Shown: positions 1-9,382 of the stretch, piece after piece | Position numbering within the stretch: the stretch's first letter is position 1 | Layout: every line of letters starts with the position of its first letter | From: Caldilineaceae bacterium | Lineage (GTDB): Bacteria; Chloroflexota; Anaerolineae; Caldilineales; Caldilineaceae | Assembly: GCA_019637645.1 (NCBI GenBank) | Contig: JAHBVH010000037.1 | Span: 1 to 64,000, forward strand | Reading direction: 5' to 3' | DNA: 64,000 nt | The notes under the pieces: generated by a model | Databases searched by the model: none | Seen by the model: only the letters and a program-made list of their open reading frames with translations | What the model was told of the DNA's origin: nothing | Made by a program: the position numbers and the translations under genes

Positions 1-159
1 GTAAGATTGATCCTGCGTCGCGACATTACACAGCTAATATTTTTGCTTGAGGATGTCGGATTCGGCTGTTAATAATGGATTCTGAACAGCCCTCTTCCTT
101 GATTTATAGATTGGGGAATGAGGATATTGCAAATTCTAATAATTACATATTATGATCTG

Positions 160-206
160 AACCAGACCGTTCATATAAGTTGAACGCGTCTGGTTTTTTT
201 GTTTTG
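160..206 (+). terminator. Rho-independent terminator upstream of glmU
   Basis: An AACCAGAC-CGTTCA arm (160-173) pairs with TGAACG-c-GTCTGGTT (181-195), with one bulged base and a 7-nt loop. It runs into a seven-T stretch and then GTTTTG. It should end a plus-strand transcript from a gene left of the window. The first 159 bases show no convincing coding sequence. Confidence 0.85.
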
Positions 207-267
207 TGAATAAAGACACGGCTTTTGGGCTTTTTCGGTGCAATAATATTCTTTAGGGTGAGGTACT

Positions 268-1650
268 GTGAACGTAGCAACAGTTGTTCTAGCGGCTGGA
301 TATGGCACACGGATGAAATCGGACTTACCGAAAATGATGCACCCCGTCATGGGTCGGCCTATGATTGAGTGGGCAGTAAAAACTGCCCAAGCAGTAAGCC
401 AAGTGCCACCGGTTATCGTTGTCGGGCACAAGCGTGAGTTGATTGAAGCGCATTTAGGTGATCAGGTGCGCTATACGGTGCAGCAGGAATTGTTAGGGAC
501 GGGCCATGCTGTGATGCAGGCAACCACCCTGCTGCAAGGGCAGTCAGATGCTGTCATGGTCACCTATGGCGATATGCCTTTGTTACGCAGTGAAACCCTA
601 CAAAAGTTGCTTGACCTTTTTACTCAGTTGCACAACAATGAAGAAGTTGGGCCAGCTATCGCGATGTTGACGATCGAACGCGAGGATGCTCAAGGTTTTG
701 GCCGGGTGGTCCGGAATGCCCAAGGGGAAATTCAGGCGATTGTTGAGGAAGTGGATTGTACGCCGGAGCAAAAAGCGATCCGCGAACTCAATCCAGGTAT
801 CTATTGTTTTCACGGTGCCTGGTTATGGGAAAATCTGTCAAAGATTCCGCTTAGCGCCAAAGGTGAATACTATTTGACCGATATGGTGGGCATTGCCGTC
901 AGCCAAGGTCGCCGTGTGGTAACAATGTCGGCACCCCTGAGTGATGTTGATGGGATTAATACGCGGATCCAGTTGGCCAATGCAACGGCTGTCATGCGTC
1001 AGCGCATTTTAGAGCGTCATATGTTAGCAGGGGTTACCATTGTTGAACCAGCGACCACTTATATTGAAGATGAAGTGAGCATTGGTTCAGACACCACCAT
1101 TTGGCCGGGTACCCTATTGCAGGGGGTAACCACCATTGGTCGCCATGGTGTGATTGGGCCCCACGCCCAAATCATTGACTGTATGATTGGTGATCACTGC
1201 CGGGTTGTCTGCTCGGTGTTGGAACAAGCACGAATGGATAATCACAGTGAAATTGGGCCATTTGGGCACCTGCGTAAAGGCGCGCATTTGGGTGAACATG
1301 TGCATATGGGCAATTTTGGTGAGGTCAAAAATAGCTATTTAGGCCCTGGCACCAAAATGGGCCATTTTAGTTATATCGGTGATGCCCAAGTTGATGGCTC
1401 GGTTAATATTGGCGCAGGCACGATCACTTGCAATTACGATGGTGTGCGCAAAGCCAAAACACAGATTGGGCAAGGCGCTTTTATTGGCAGCGATACCCTC
1501 TTGGTGGCTCCGGTGACCATTGGTGCTGGCGCTACGACGGGTGCTGGCGCTGTGGTGACCAAGGATGTTGCCCCAGGCGCACTAGCCTATGGTGTGCCAG
1601 CGCGTGAACGACAGGTGACACCGCCTACCCAATCATCTGACAATGAGTAG
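268..1650 (+). CDS. glmU: Bifunctional UDP-N-acetylglucosamine pyrophosphorylase / glucosamine-1-phosphate N-acetyltransferase
   Basis: This cytoplasmic enzyme makes UDP-GlcNAc for peptidoglycan: it acetylates glucosamine-1-phosphate and then transfers UMP from UTP. The N-terminal nucleotidyltransferase carries AAGYGTRMKSDLPK (residues 9-22), QQELLGTGHA (72-81) and YGDMPLL (100-106). The C-terminal left-handed beta-helix (about 255-445) has GNFGEVKN, HFSYIGDA with the likely catalytic His366, and GAGTITCNYDG (382-392). At 460 residues it is full length. The start is GTG at 268, behind an AGGGTGAGG ribosome site. The last codons and stop (GAC AAT GAG TAG) form the first unit of a 15-bp tandem array, so every further unit repeats the in-frame stop. 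Confidence 0.96.
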   Translation: MNVATVVLAAGYGTRMKSDLPKMMHPVMGRPMIEWAVKTAQAVSQVPPVIVVGHKRELIEAHLGDQVRYTVQQELLGTGHAVMQATTLLQGQSDAVMVTYGDMPLLRSETLQKLLDLFTQLHNNEEVGPAIAMLTIEREDAQGFGRVVRNAQGEIQAIVEEVDCTPEQKAIRELNPGIYCFHGAWLWENLSKIPLSAKGEYYLTDMVGIAVSQGRRVVTMSAPLSDVDGINTRIQLANATAVMRQRILERHMLAGVTIVEPATTYIEDEVSIGSDTTIWPGTLLQGVTTIGRHGVIGPHAQIIDCMIGDHCRVVCSVLEQARMDNHSEIGPFGHLRKGAHLGEHVHMGNFGEVKNSYLGPGTKMGHFSYIGDAQVDGSVNIGAGTITCNYDGVRKAKTQIGQGAFIGSDTLLVAPVTIGAGATTGAGAVVTKDVAPGALAYGVPARERQVTPPTQSSDNE

Positions 1651-1713
1651 TATGACAATGAGTAGTATGACAATGAGTAGTATGACAATGAGTAGTATGA
1701 CAATGAGTAGTAT
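1639..1713. repeat. Five-copy 15-bp tandem repeat over the glmU stop codon
   Basis: Five identical head-to-tail units of GACAATGAGTAGTAT. The first contains the end and stop codon of glmU. The rest of the 1651-1949 gap holds only the upstream region of the next gene, with a weak TTGTTG-17-TATTTA promoter candidate at 1901-1929. Confidence 0.97.
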
Positions 1714-1949
1714 TTAATCTAGGGGTTGTAGTGTCACTTTGTTCGCTGTTTCCTTGCCGCGATGGTCTGTCTGCCCATGGCCGTAGGGAAGGCAGATTGG
1801 CTGGCTAGGTACTGGCGGGGCAAAGTCGGGCTACGATCCTTAGGTTTCACAACGCTGGTTGATCGGATCCTACCGCGATAGTGGTGGGCTGATTTTACGG
1901 TTGTTGCATAGCGATCTACCACGTATTTAACTTAATTAAGGAGTACACT

Positions 1950-3290
1950 GTGGAACCTGACCCGTTGCCGTGGTTGATGTTTGCACTCTCTCTGCTGTTG
2001 GTTGGTGTGGCAACTGCGCTTGAGGTTGTATTTACTGTTACTAGTCGTAGTGAAGTTCGGCGTAGAAGTGAACAGGGCGATCCAGCGGCTCGCCTCTTGG
2101 ATACTTACCCCCTAAATCATCGAGCTCATCTTTATCTTACCCTCAGTCTTTTTAAAAATGGTTGCCTCTTATTCCTGGGCGCAACAAGCGCTTGGGTAAC
2201 TCTTCACTCTCAATCGACCCAAATTTTTCTAACCTTTCTCGGTATCTGGTTGCTCATGGCGCTTGTTCAGCCCCTATGGCGGAGTTGGACCGTGCGCAAT
2301 GTCGATACGCTCGTCTTTCAACTGGCACCGTTGGTGCGGATCTTGGATCTGCTGCTACGACCTTTTGTTTTCTTGGTGCAACAAGTCGCGGTCTGGGCAA
2401 ATCCCTATGACCCCGCGCGCTCAGATGAAACAAACGGGTTAACGGATGAAACACTGCGTTTGCTGATGAACACAGCCGATAGTGGCGAAGCAATTGAAGA
2501 GAATGAGCGCGAGATGATTGTAAGCATTCTGGAAATGAATGATACTGTTGCCCGCGAAGTGATGGTGCCTCGCATTGATATGGTGGCAATAGATATAGAA
2601 ACATCTTTTCAGGAAGCACTTGACATTATCATTGCTGCGGGCCATAGTCGTATCCCGGTCTATGAAGATCACATCGACCGGATCCTTGGCATTTTATATG
2701 CCAAGGATCTATTGCGCTGCTTTCGTGATCAAACAACAGATGTTCCGATTCGGCAACTCCTGCGCCCACCGTACTTTATTCCAGCCAGTAAAAAAGTCGA
2801 TGCTCTCTTTCAAGAAATGCAAAAGCATCGTGTCCATATTGCCACGGTGGTTGATGAATATGGCGGTACGGCTGGCTTAGTGACCATCGAAGATATTATT
2901 GAAGAGATCGTAGGGGACATCCAGGATGAGTATGATATTGAGGAAGATATCTACGTCCAAGGCAGTGGTCCCGATACCTATCTCTTGAACTCACGGCTTG
3001 ATGTATATTCGCTGTCCAAACTATTGGATATTAACCTCGATACAGATACCGCCGACACGTTAGGTGGCTTCTTATATAGCTTGATGGAGCATGTGCCGGA
3101 GCAAGGTGAATATGTCGAACACCAAGGTTGGCGTTTTACCGTGCTATCGCTAGAAGGGCGTCGCATTGAGCAAGTGCGCGCCGAGCGCGTGCCCACGCCA
3201 TCCCAAGAAGAGCCGGATACCGCAGGGAAATCGGTGCATGAGCGGCGCTCTTCTGCCGCTTCGCTGATCAATATACAAGCGATGGAGTAG
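1950..3290 (+). CDS. HlyC/CorC (CNNM)-family membrane protein with DUF21 and paired CBS domains
   Basis: This is a 446-residue integral membrane protein of the hemolysin C / CorC type, a family linked to Mg2+/Co2+ efflux or ion homeostasis. The DUF21 part has hydrophobic segments near residues 8-28, 60-80, 90-106 and 120-147. Two cytoplasmic CBS motifs follow ([14 protein letters not shown] to about 255; [15 protein letters not shown] through [15 protein letters not shown], about 268-325). A C-terminal CorC/HlyC domain then starts around [13 protein letters not shown]. The GTG start at 1950 has TAAGGAGT six bases upstream. The gene abuts cdd with no gap, so the two are probably co-transcribed. 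Substrate cannot be read from sequence. Confidence 0.9.
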   Translation: MEPDPLPWLMFALSLLLVGVATALEVVFTVTSRSEVRRRSEQGDPAARLLDTYPLNHRAHLYLTLSLFKNGCLLFLGATSAWVTLHSQSTQIFLTFLGIWLLMALVQPLWRSWTVRNVDTLVFQLAPLVRILDLLLRPFVFLVQQVAVWANPYDPARSDETNGLTDETLRLLMNTADSGEAIEENEREMIVSILEMNDTVAREVMVPRIDMVAIDIETSFQEALDIIIAAGHSRIPVYEDHIDRILGILYAKDLLRCFRDQTTDVPIRQLLRPPYFIPASKKVDALFQEMQKHRVHIATVVDEYGGTAGLVTIEDIIEEIVGDIQDEYDIEEDIYVQGSGPDTYLLNSRLDVYSLSKLLDINLDTDTADTLGGFLYSLMEHVPEQGEYVEHQGWRFTVLSLEGRRIEQVRAERVPTPSQEEPDTAGKSVHERRSSAASLINIQAME

Positions 3291-3692
3291 ATGATGCCAC
3301 AAGCAAGCAAGGCAACAGAATTGGTACAACAGGCTATCCTGGCGCGCCAACGTGCTTATGCTCCCTATAGTCATTATAGGGTTGGTGCTGCCGTCCTAAC
3401 CGCCACAGGACAAGTGATCCTCGGTTGTAATGTAGAAAACGCCTCCTATCCGGCGACAATCTGTGCGGAGCGCGTGGCCTTGACGGCCGCGGTGGCCCAA
3501 GGCCATCAGGACTTTGTGGCGTTGGCGGTGGCCACCGAAAACGGTGGTACCCCCTGTGGCATCTGTCGACAAGTGATGGCAGAATTAGGCCCAACGATGA
3601 CAGTCTATATTGCCGATGTCGCGGGCAATTTTCATGCCACAACTGTTGCGGAATTACTGCCTAGCGCTTTTGATCGCCGCAGTTTAGGATAG
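3291..3692 (+). CDS. cdd: Cytidine deaminase
   Basis: This 133-residue homotetramer-type enzyme hydrolyses cytidine and deoxycytidine to uridine and deoxyuridine in pyrimidine salvage. The zinc site is complete: CAERVALTAA supplies the first Cys and the catalytic Glu, and TPCGICRQVMAEL gives the PCxxC pair. NVENASYP is the substrate-binding motif. The ATG directly follows the TAG of the preceding gene, which implies translational coupling. A strong terminator lies 85 bases downstream. Confidence 0.95.
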   Translation: MMPQASKATELVQQAILARQRAYAPYSHYRVGAAVLTATGQVILGCNVENASYPATICAERVALTAAVAQGHQDFVALAVATENGGTPCGICRQVMAELGPTMTVYIADVAGNFHATTVAELLPSAFDRRSLG

Positions 3693-3777
3693 CTGTCGTC
3701 GCGGAAAATGTCGGTTGCCATCATCTAGACGCAACTTATGGACACGGGCAGAACTAACTTTATAAGCGACTTCTACT

Positions 3778-3817
3778 GAGTTGCCAGGAAGGCTTTCCTG
3801 GCAACTCTTTATTTTTC
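3778..3817 (+). terminator. Terminator after cdd
   Basis: Perfect 13-bp stem GAGTTGCCAGGAA / TTCCTGGCAACTC with a 4-nt loop, followed by TTTATTTTT. It closes the 1950-3692 transcription unit. Confidence 0.9.
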
Positions 3818-3876
3818 CCCTGGTCTCTTGGCGACGCTGCCGAATAAGTGTTCTTTTGGATAATTTCGATTGGCAG

Positions 3877-4012
3877 AAGCTTGCTGATGAAGGGGAACCA
3901 TGAAATTCGGTAACCTAGCGCTGATTGAAATCAGCACCGGCTCGGTCAAGCGGCGCGAAAGCGCACGAGTGAGCTCTACCGCTTTCATTGCTTACCCTTC
4001 ATCAGCAAGCTT
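3877..4012 (+). ncRNA. Candidate structured RNA element, copy 1
   Basis: An 18-bp perfect closing stem (AAGCTTGCTGATGAAGGG at 3877-3894 with its complement at 3995-4012) encloses ATGAAATTCGG, the hairpin GCTGAT-TGAA-ATCAGC and a GCGC-GAAA-GCGC tetraloop hairpin. The core recurs at 58701-58866 with about 80% identity by eye, but the closing stems are built differently. It does not match any riboswitch consensus I can recall. The strand is assigned from the direction of the flanking genes. The rest of the 3693-4327 gap holds the cdd terminator, a 9-bp ATTTTGCTT/AAGCAAAAT hairpin followed by seven T (4029-4085), and no gene. Confidence 0.55.
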
Positions 4013-4327
4013 GGTTGCTAGCCCGGGTTTATTTTGCTTGAAATTGTCAGCGCAAAGTAAGCAAAATCTTGTATTTTTTTGTGATAAAATGAATCGCCAT
4101 CTAGTAACGTTGTTCGGCTAGCGCTTATTGTGGACAGTTTTTGTTTGCCTCAGCCTAGCGTTCTAGCGAACAGATCTACGTCTGTGTAGACCATCGTAGA
4201 CCCAAGCCAACAATTGAGTCACCTATCCATTTATATCCATCGTAGGGGATATTCGTTATCATATTGGTTTGGATCGCGTCCCGGTTTACGCACCATGACC
4301 CACTTCATGCTATGAGAGAGAGCAATC

Positions 4328-5104
4328 ATGACCAAAGAGCTTTCCATTGCAACCAAGCAACGGCATACTAGCCGACGCACCTTTCCTGAAGTAGTCGGTG
4401 AGTTTATCAAGACTAGTGCTGCTGAGTGGCGCATGTCCCCTTCGATCATGGTAATCATTCTACTGACGCCTTTCCTTTTACTGGTAACCGGGGTGGTCTC
4501 AGCCCTATTTGGTAAAGCTGCCTATCTGTGGTTTACTGGGGAAGATGGCTTTGCCGAGAATCTACAGCAGCTCTTTAATGCGCTGGCCTTGGCATGGGCC
4601 GCGCTGATTATGCATCGCTACTGGCGCACTGGCGAACGCCTGATTGCTGGCCTCTACCTACTTCTCTGTGTTGGTCTCATTTTTTTGATCGGAGAAGAGA
4701 TCAGTTGGGGGCAACGGATCTTTGGCTGGGAAACCCAAGGTGTGATGGCAGAGATTAACACCCAAAATGAAACCAATATCCATAACCTTGTCGGCGCGAA
4801 AACCGCCTTCAAATGGATTCAGCTACTGGTTGGTGCTTACGGCCTGTTACCACTTGTGCTGCCCCTGGCGCGAGTTCCGCTTCGTTGGCAACGGCTCTAT
4901 ATGGCGATCATACCGCCGCTTGCCTTGCTGCCCTACTTTGGTCTGCTCTTTGTGTGGAAACTATACCGCAACTTTATTCCAGCGCCTGCCCATTGGGAAT
5001 TCCGGCTTGCCGAATATAATGAAGTCCTCGAATTAATCTTAGCCATTGGGCTTTGGCTGTTTATGGTCTTTCAACTGCGCCGAGAACGGGCTAAAAACTT
5101 GTAA
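4328..5104 (+). CDS. Conserved integral membrane protein of unknown function
   Basis: 258 residues with about six or seven hydrophobic spans: near 38-62 (IMVIILLTPFLLLVTG), 80-100, 107-120, 160-185, 195-212 and 235-252. The loop after the third span reads GEEISWGQRIFGWET, then QNETNIHNL, an acidic/aromatic signature I know from uncharacterised bacterial membrane proteins. The cytoplasmic N-terminus is basic. ATG 4328 has a purine-rich GAGAGAGAG upstream. It is followed after 24 bases by the GNAT-ankyrin gene, probably in one operon. No catalytic role can be assigned. Confidence 0.8.
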   Translation: MTKELSIATKQRHTSRRTFPEVVGEFIKTSAAEWRMSPSIMVIILLTPFLLLVTGVVSALFGKAAYLWFTGEDGFAENLQQLFNALALAWAALIMHRYWRTGERLIAGLYLLLCVGLIFLIGEEISWGQRIFGWETQGVMAEINTQNETNIHNLVGAKTAFKWIQLLVGAYGLLPLVLPLARVPLRWQRLYMAIIPPLALLPYFGLLFVWKLYRNFIPAPAHWEFRLAEYNEVLELILAIGLWLFMVFQLRRERAKNL

Positions 5105-5128
5105 AAGTAGATAAGCTTCTACCCTATT

Positions 5129-6439
5129 ATGCGCGCTCCGCAGGAACATGCACGTCAGATCCGTTGTGCCGATAATCACCAGCAATGGATGGCCGCCCAG
5201 GCTACCTTTCAGCAGGGGCATATCCATCAAGCAGAGGGCGCGCTGTGGATGCATGTCCCCGGTCAAGCGGGCGAAGTTACTTTGGCCTTTCCCAACTTGG
5301 CCGAAGATGGCGCCGCCGAACAATTGGACCATTTCTTGGCTTATTGCTATGCCCATCGCCCCATGCGCCAAGTTTCTTGTTGGTCCCTCCTGCCAAGCCA
5401 GCCCGCTGACCTTGGGGTGCGTCTCCTGGCACGGGGCTTTGAATGGGGTTGGCAACCGCACTGGATGTGGCTCGATTTTGCCCAAATGCGCACAGACCAT
5501 GCCGCCCCTGCTGGCTTGCAAATGACCCTGGTCACCCCCGCTAGCCCTTGGCTTACCCAAGATTTACCCTACGAAAACGCCGCTATCACGGCCATGTCGC
5601 GCGCGGCGAGCCAGGCCACACCCCGCCAGCTATGGCATTTCACCGCTTGGCTAGATGGCACCATTGTGGGCCACAGCATCCTTTTTGTGACGACCGGCCC
5701 CTTGGCCGCGGCGGGCATCTATAACTGTGGTGTCGTGCCAGCTATGCGCAATCGCGGGATAGGCAAAGCGGTGACAGTAGCTGCCTGCCGTCAAGCCCAC
5801 GCGCTTGGCTATGAGGGCGTTCTGCTCAATGCCACACCGCTGGGGAGACCTGTCTATGCGCAGCTAGGTTTTGAATTTATCGGTGAAGGGCAAACGTGGT
5901 GGCTGCATCAGGCGGCTTTATCAGCCTCGCCCCCGACGGCTGGGGAAATCACCCTGGTCGAAGCGGTGGGGCGTGGTGACATCGTTACACTGGCGCGGTT
6001 GGCCCCTACCCTACCACCCGCGCAACTAGATGTGCCAATCCGCAACGGGATGACCCTGCTTGAAGTCGCCGCTTTGTTACAACAACCACAGGCCGCGGAT
6101 TGGTTGGCCGCCCACGGCGCAACGCTGGACATTCTGACCGCCAGAACACTCGAATGGTCGGATCGCATTCCAGCCTTACTAGCCGCCAATCCGGCGTTAG
6201 CCAACCACCGCTCTGGCCCGAATGGTGTAACACCCCTCCATGTGGCCGCTTGGGAGGATGATCGCGAACTCATCCGGCTACTCCTGGCCGCCGGTGCCGA
6301 CACCACCCTACGTGATCAAAGCTTTCAGGCCACCGCTGCCGGTTGGGCACGCCACAACGGTCATCTCGCCGCCGCCGAACTGATCGATAAAACAGCCGCT
6401 AGCCCACACGAATTCACACACAATTCACCCCACAGTTAG
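5129..6439 (+). CDS. GNAT acetyltransferase fused to C-terminal ankyrin repeats
   Basis: 436 residues in two parts. Residues ~1-265 form a GNAT N-acetyltransferase. The acetyl-CoA loop is NRGIGKAVTVAACRQA, preceded by the beta-4 strand IYNCGVVPAM and followed by YAQLGFEFIGEG; a degenerate GNAT-like domain precedes it. Residues ~270-430 are ankyrin repeats, clearest at GVTPLHVAAWEDDRELIRLLLAAGADTTL-type positions 370-400. The ankyrin part suggests that acetylation is aimed at a protein partner, but the substrate is unknown. There is no clear ribosome site before ATG 5129, so it may depend on translation of the membrane-protein gene just upstream. Confidence 0.85.
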   Translation: MRAPQEHARQIRCADNHQQWMAAQATFQQGHIHQAEGALWMHVPGQAGEVTLAFPNLAEDGAAEQLDHFLAYCYAHRPMRQVSCWSLLPSQPADLGVRLLARGFEWGWQPHWMWLDFAQMRTDHAAPAGLQMTLVTPASPWLTQDLPYENAAITAMSRAASQATPRQLWHFTAWLDGTIVGHSILFVTTGPLAAAGIYNCGVVPAMRNRGIGKAVTVAACRQAHALGYEGVLLNATPLGRPVYAQLGFEFIGEGQTWWLHQAALSASPPTAGEITLVEAVGRGDIVTLARLAPTLPPAQLDVPIRNGMTLLEVAALLQQPQAADWLAAHGATLDILTARTLEWSDRIPALLAANPALANHRSGPNGVTPLHVAAWEDDRELIRLLLAAGADTTLRDQSFQATAAGWARHNGHLAAAELIDKTAASPHEFTHNSPHS

Positions 6440-6447
6440 TATCCAAA

Positions 6448-6476
6448 TAGACCATTCGTTCTACATGTTGTATAAT
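6448..6476 (+). promoter_or_regulatory. Promoter of the SWIM-MoxR-VWA operon
   Basis: TAGACC (6448-6453), a 17-base spacer, then a perfect TATAAT (6471-6476). Transcription would begin near 6483. That leaves a normal leader carrying AAAGGA (6501-6506) ahead of ATG 6519, and supports that start over the in-frame ATG at 6495. Confidence 0.7.
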
Positions 6477-6518
6477 GCTCGGCAAGTAAGATGAATGCTG
6501 AAAGGAACTAACTTTGGT

Positions 6519-7850
6519 ATGCAATGGCAACGCGACCAAATTATGGCGCTCGCGCCGGACGCCGCATCGGCCACGGCTGCCCAGGAATTGACGAACCCGC
6601 GCAAGTGGGCTACGCGGGGAGCCAGCACCGATCTCCTTTGGGGCGAATGCCAGGGCAGTGGGGCCAAGCTCTATCAAACCGCCATTGATCGGCGCGAGCC
6701 AGCCTTCCACTGTTCGTGTCCTAGCCGTAAATTTCCCTGTAAACATGGTTTGGCGCTCTTTTTGCTCTATAACCAAAGTCCCGATACTTTTACACCTGCC
6801 CCACCACCGGACTGGGCGCAACGTTGGCTAGATGGCCGCACCCAACGCCAGCAGGCCAAGGCGGATACCCAAGCCGTCCTGCCTGAATCCGTAGCCGCGC
6901 AAGGGCAAGTCAAACGGGCCGCGGCGCGCACCGAAAAGGTCGCGGCTGGTATCGAAGAGCTAAAGATGTGGCTGCACGACCTGGTACGCATGGGCTTTGC
7001 CGACGCCCAGCCCCAACCCGCTGCCTTTTGGCAAAGCATGGCCGCCCGTTTGGTTGATGCCCAAGCGTCCGGCCTAGCCACCCAAGTACAGCGCTTAGGC
7101 CAGCTTGCGGTTTCTGGTGAAGGCTGGGCCGAACGCCTGACCGCCGCGGTGGGGAAACTCTTTTTGTTGCTGGAAGCCTACCAACGTTTGGATACGCTGT
7201 CACCTGCCCTGCAACACGATGTCCGCACCTTGATCGGCTGGACACAACCACGGGAGGACGTGCTTACCGGTGAAGGCGTGCCAGGGCCTTGGCTGGTTTT
7301 GAGCCACACAGTGGAACAAGGGGAATCACTGCTCCAACAGCGGGTTTGGCTGCGCCACCAACACCAAGAGCGCTATGCCCTAATCGTGAACTTTGCCCAT
7401 GCGAGCAACCGGCAAAGCCTCGACGCCTTCTGGCGCTGTGGCAGCGAGGTGGCCTGTACCATCTATTATTACGCTGCCACCATACCGCTGCGCGCGGTGG
7501 CGACAGCTGCGAAAGTACTCGGCCCGATAAACTACCTCGGCGGAGCGCATCGTATCCACACGGCCTTCCGTGTCTATCAGCAAAGTCTGGCCCAACAGCC
7601 ATGGCTCACTAATTATCCTTTGCTGTTGGCCGATGTGGTGGCTCAATATCAGCCTAACGGCACGAGGCAAGCGCAGTGGTGGCTGGGCGATGGGCAGACG
7701 GCTTCGCTGCCCCTCAGTCGGCGTGCCAAGAACCAATGGCTGCTCCTCAGTATTACGGGTGGCAACCCGGCCCACTGTTTTGGTGAATGGCTGGACGATG
7801 GCTTCCTACCCCTGGGACTCTGGGCAGCAGAAAGGTATTGGTCGCTATGA
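6519..7850 (+). CDS. SWIM zinc-finger protein
   Basis: 443 residues. The SWIM zinc finger CxCx6CxH is FHCSCPSRKFPCKHGLALFL (Cys65, Cys67, Cys74, His76 from this start). It is preceded by LWGECQGSGAKLYQT, the conserved lead-in of SWIM proteins found in MoxR/VWA operons. SWIM domains bind DNA or protein. The rest is alpha-helical with no recognised enzyme fold. An in-frame ATG at 6495 lies only ~12 bases after the predicted transcription start and has no ribosome site, so 6519 is preferred. The last codon overlaps the next gene as ATGA. It is first gene of a five-gene operon whose function is not established. Confidence 0.88.
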   Translation: MQWQRDQIMALAPDAASATAAQELTNPRKWATRGASTDLLWGECQGSGAKLYQTAIDRREPAFHCSCPSRKFPCKHGLALFLLYNQSPDTFTPAPPPDWAQRWLDGRTQRQQAKADTQAVLPESVAAQGQVKRAAARTEKVAAGIEELKMWLHDLVRMGFADAQPQPAAFWQSMAARLVDAQASGLATQVQRLGQLAVSGEGWAERLTAAVGKLFLLLEAYQRLDTLSPALQHDVRTLIGWTQPREDVLTGEGVPGPWLVLSHTVEQGESLLQQRVWLRHQHQERYALIVNFAHASNRQSLDAFWRCGSEVACTIYYYAATIPLRAVATAAKVLGPINYLGGAHRIHTAFRVYQQSLAQQPWLTNYPLLLADVVAQYQPNGTRQAQWWLGDGQTASLPLSRRAKNQWLLLSITGGNPAHCFGEWLDDGFLPLGLWAAERYWSL

Positions 7851-9382
7851 CCGCCTGGGAAAGCTTGGTCCAACAGGGCATTCTAGGGACAACCCGCCAG
7901 CCAAACGCGGTGATGATGCCACCAGAATTGATCGCACTTTTGCCCCTGCCCACAATCCAGGCACCGGAAACTCACTTTTTGCAGGCCGCAGCCCTGTTAA
8001 CCCAATATCACGCGGCGGGTACGCAACCGGGGCTAGCACCCTCCGCCGTGCTGATCCAGCCCGCCCCTGCCGAGCGCAACCCACCAGCACCCAGTGGGGC
8101 CATTGCTCTGCTCCGTCAACTAGTGGGCGAGGGCGATCAGACATTGCTTGGTGAATGGCTTCAGCACGCGGCGCGCCTACCATGTCATCTGCCCCCCGAT
8201 CTCCTGCCGGCGCTCCTCACCTTGGCGACCAAACACCCAGCCTTGGCCGCTGCCCTCGCACCTTGTCTCGGCGAACGGGGCCGTTGGCTGCTGCGCCTTC
8301 ACCCTGATTGGTTGCTGACCACGGTCACGGTGGAATTGACGGCATGGGAGCAGGGCAGCCCTGAAGCGCGTCAGCACTTTCTCCAAGCTGCCCGCCAACG
8401 TGATCCCCAGGCTGCACGCACTCACTTGGAACGTACGTGGGGGCAAGAAACTGCCCAAGATCGAGCGAATTTTCTCCGTACCTTCCGCGTGGGTTTGAGT
8501 AGCGCTGACGAACCTTTTCTGCTGCAAGCGCTGGCTGACCGTAGCCAAGCGGTGCGGACCGAGGCCGCCCGACTCCTAGCCGGATTAAGCGGCTCACCGC
8601 TCCAACAACGGCTGTTAGACCAAGTTGCCACCTATATGCGTGTTGAGCGCAAGTGGTTGCGGCGCACTTTGCAAGTCAAACTACCCACCAGCTTTGCCGC
8701 TGATTGGGCGCAACTCGGTGTGCGCCAACAGTCACCGCTTGGCGTACGGATTGGCGAAAAGGCGGGTTGGTTGGTTCAGTTGGTGGCGCTTTTGCCTCCC
8801 TCACGTTTGGTGGCTCACCTTGGGCTGGACACCATCGAGTTTTTGGAATTTGTCCAGGCCAGTGACTTTGCCGAAGCGCTCGGCACAGCACTCCTAGAAG
8901 GGGCCGAATTGCAGCAGGATCATCCCTTCCTAGTCGCTGAATTGCAACATTTTCAGCGGCTCTTGGCGTTGGCGCAAGTCGCGGCGGGAGAATGGCTCGA
9001 TCGCTTTGTCCGTTACGCCCCGTTGCTCCCGCCTGCCCTTCGCGACCAGACCTTGCAGCGTTATTTGGCGACAACCCGCACCGCGGCCTTTGCCGATTGG
9101 ACAACCTTGGGAACGGTATTGCGCGTTTTTGATCAATGTTCGCCTGGCGTGACAGCGACGCTCTTGCAAGAACAACTCCCCGCTCTCTTGGCACGCACCA
9201 CGCGCGATTACGGCATTGGGCGTGTGCTGCGCGATTGTGCCTATCGTTTGGCCCCGTCCGGCTTCCCCACGGCGGCCAAACTCTTTGCCTTGCGGCCAGG
9301 TGATGAGCGGCCTGATTCTATCGAACATTTTCTGCGCATCTATCAACTGCGCCATCAGATGGAGAAGGAATTTGCGTCATGA
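7847..9382 (+). CDS. DUF5691 family protein
   Basis: 511 residues. Its opening, TAWESLVQQGILGTTR, matches the conserved start of DUF5691 proteins, which are known as neighbours of SWIM, MoxR and VWA genes. The body is helical, and DRSQAVRTEAARLLAGLSG (about 235-253) resembles a HEAT repeat, suggesting a scaffold. ATG 7847 overlaps the SWIM stop by four bases (ATGA). Upstream in-frame starts would lie inside the SWIM gene and are not needed. No catalytic motif is visible. A role as adaptor between the zinc-finger protein and the ATPase is inference. Confidence 0.82.
   Translation: MTAWESLVQQGILGTTRQPNAVMMPPELIALLPLPTIQAPETHFLQAAALLTQYHAAGTQPGLAPSAVLIQPAPAERNPPAPSGAIALLRQLVGEGDQTLLGEWLQHAARLPCHLPPDLLPALLTLATKHPALAAALAPCLGERGRWLLRLHPDWLLTTVTVELTAWEQGSPEARQHFLQAARQRDPQAARTHLERTWGQETAQDRANFLRTFRVGLSSADEPFLLQALADRSQAVRTEAARLLAGLSGSPLQQRLLDQVATYMRVERKWLRRTLQVKLPTSFAADWAQLGVRQQSPLGVRIGEKAGWLVQLVALLPPSRLVAHLGLDTIEFLEFVQASDFAEALGTALLEGAELQQDHPFLVAELQHFQRLLALAQVAAGEWLDRFVRYAPLLPPALRDQTLQRYLATTRTAAFADWTTLGTVLRVFDQCSPGVTATLLQEQLPALLARTTRDYGIGRVLRDCAYRLAPSGFPTAAKLFALRPGDERPDSIEHFLRIYQLRHQMEKEFAS

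Noticed and set aside
3881..3910. Hammerhead ribozyme: CTGATGA followed by GAAA
   Set aside because: CTGATGA is wholly base-paired in the 18-bp closing stem, no stem II forms between the motifs, and copy 2 has TTGATGA.
3891..3950. Cobalamin riboswitch, because of GGGGAACC..TGAAATTC
   Set aside because: The B12-box GCCACTG-type segment is missing in both copies of the element.
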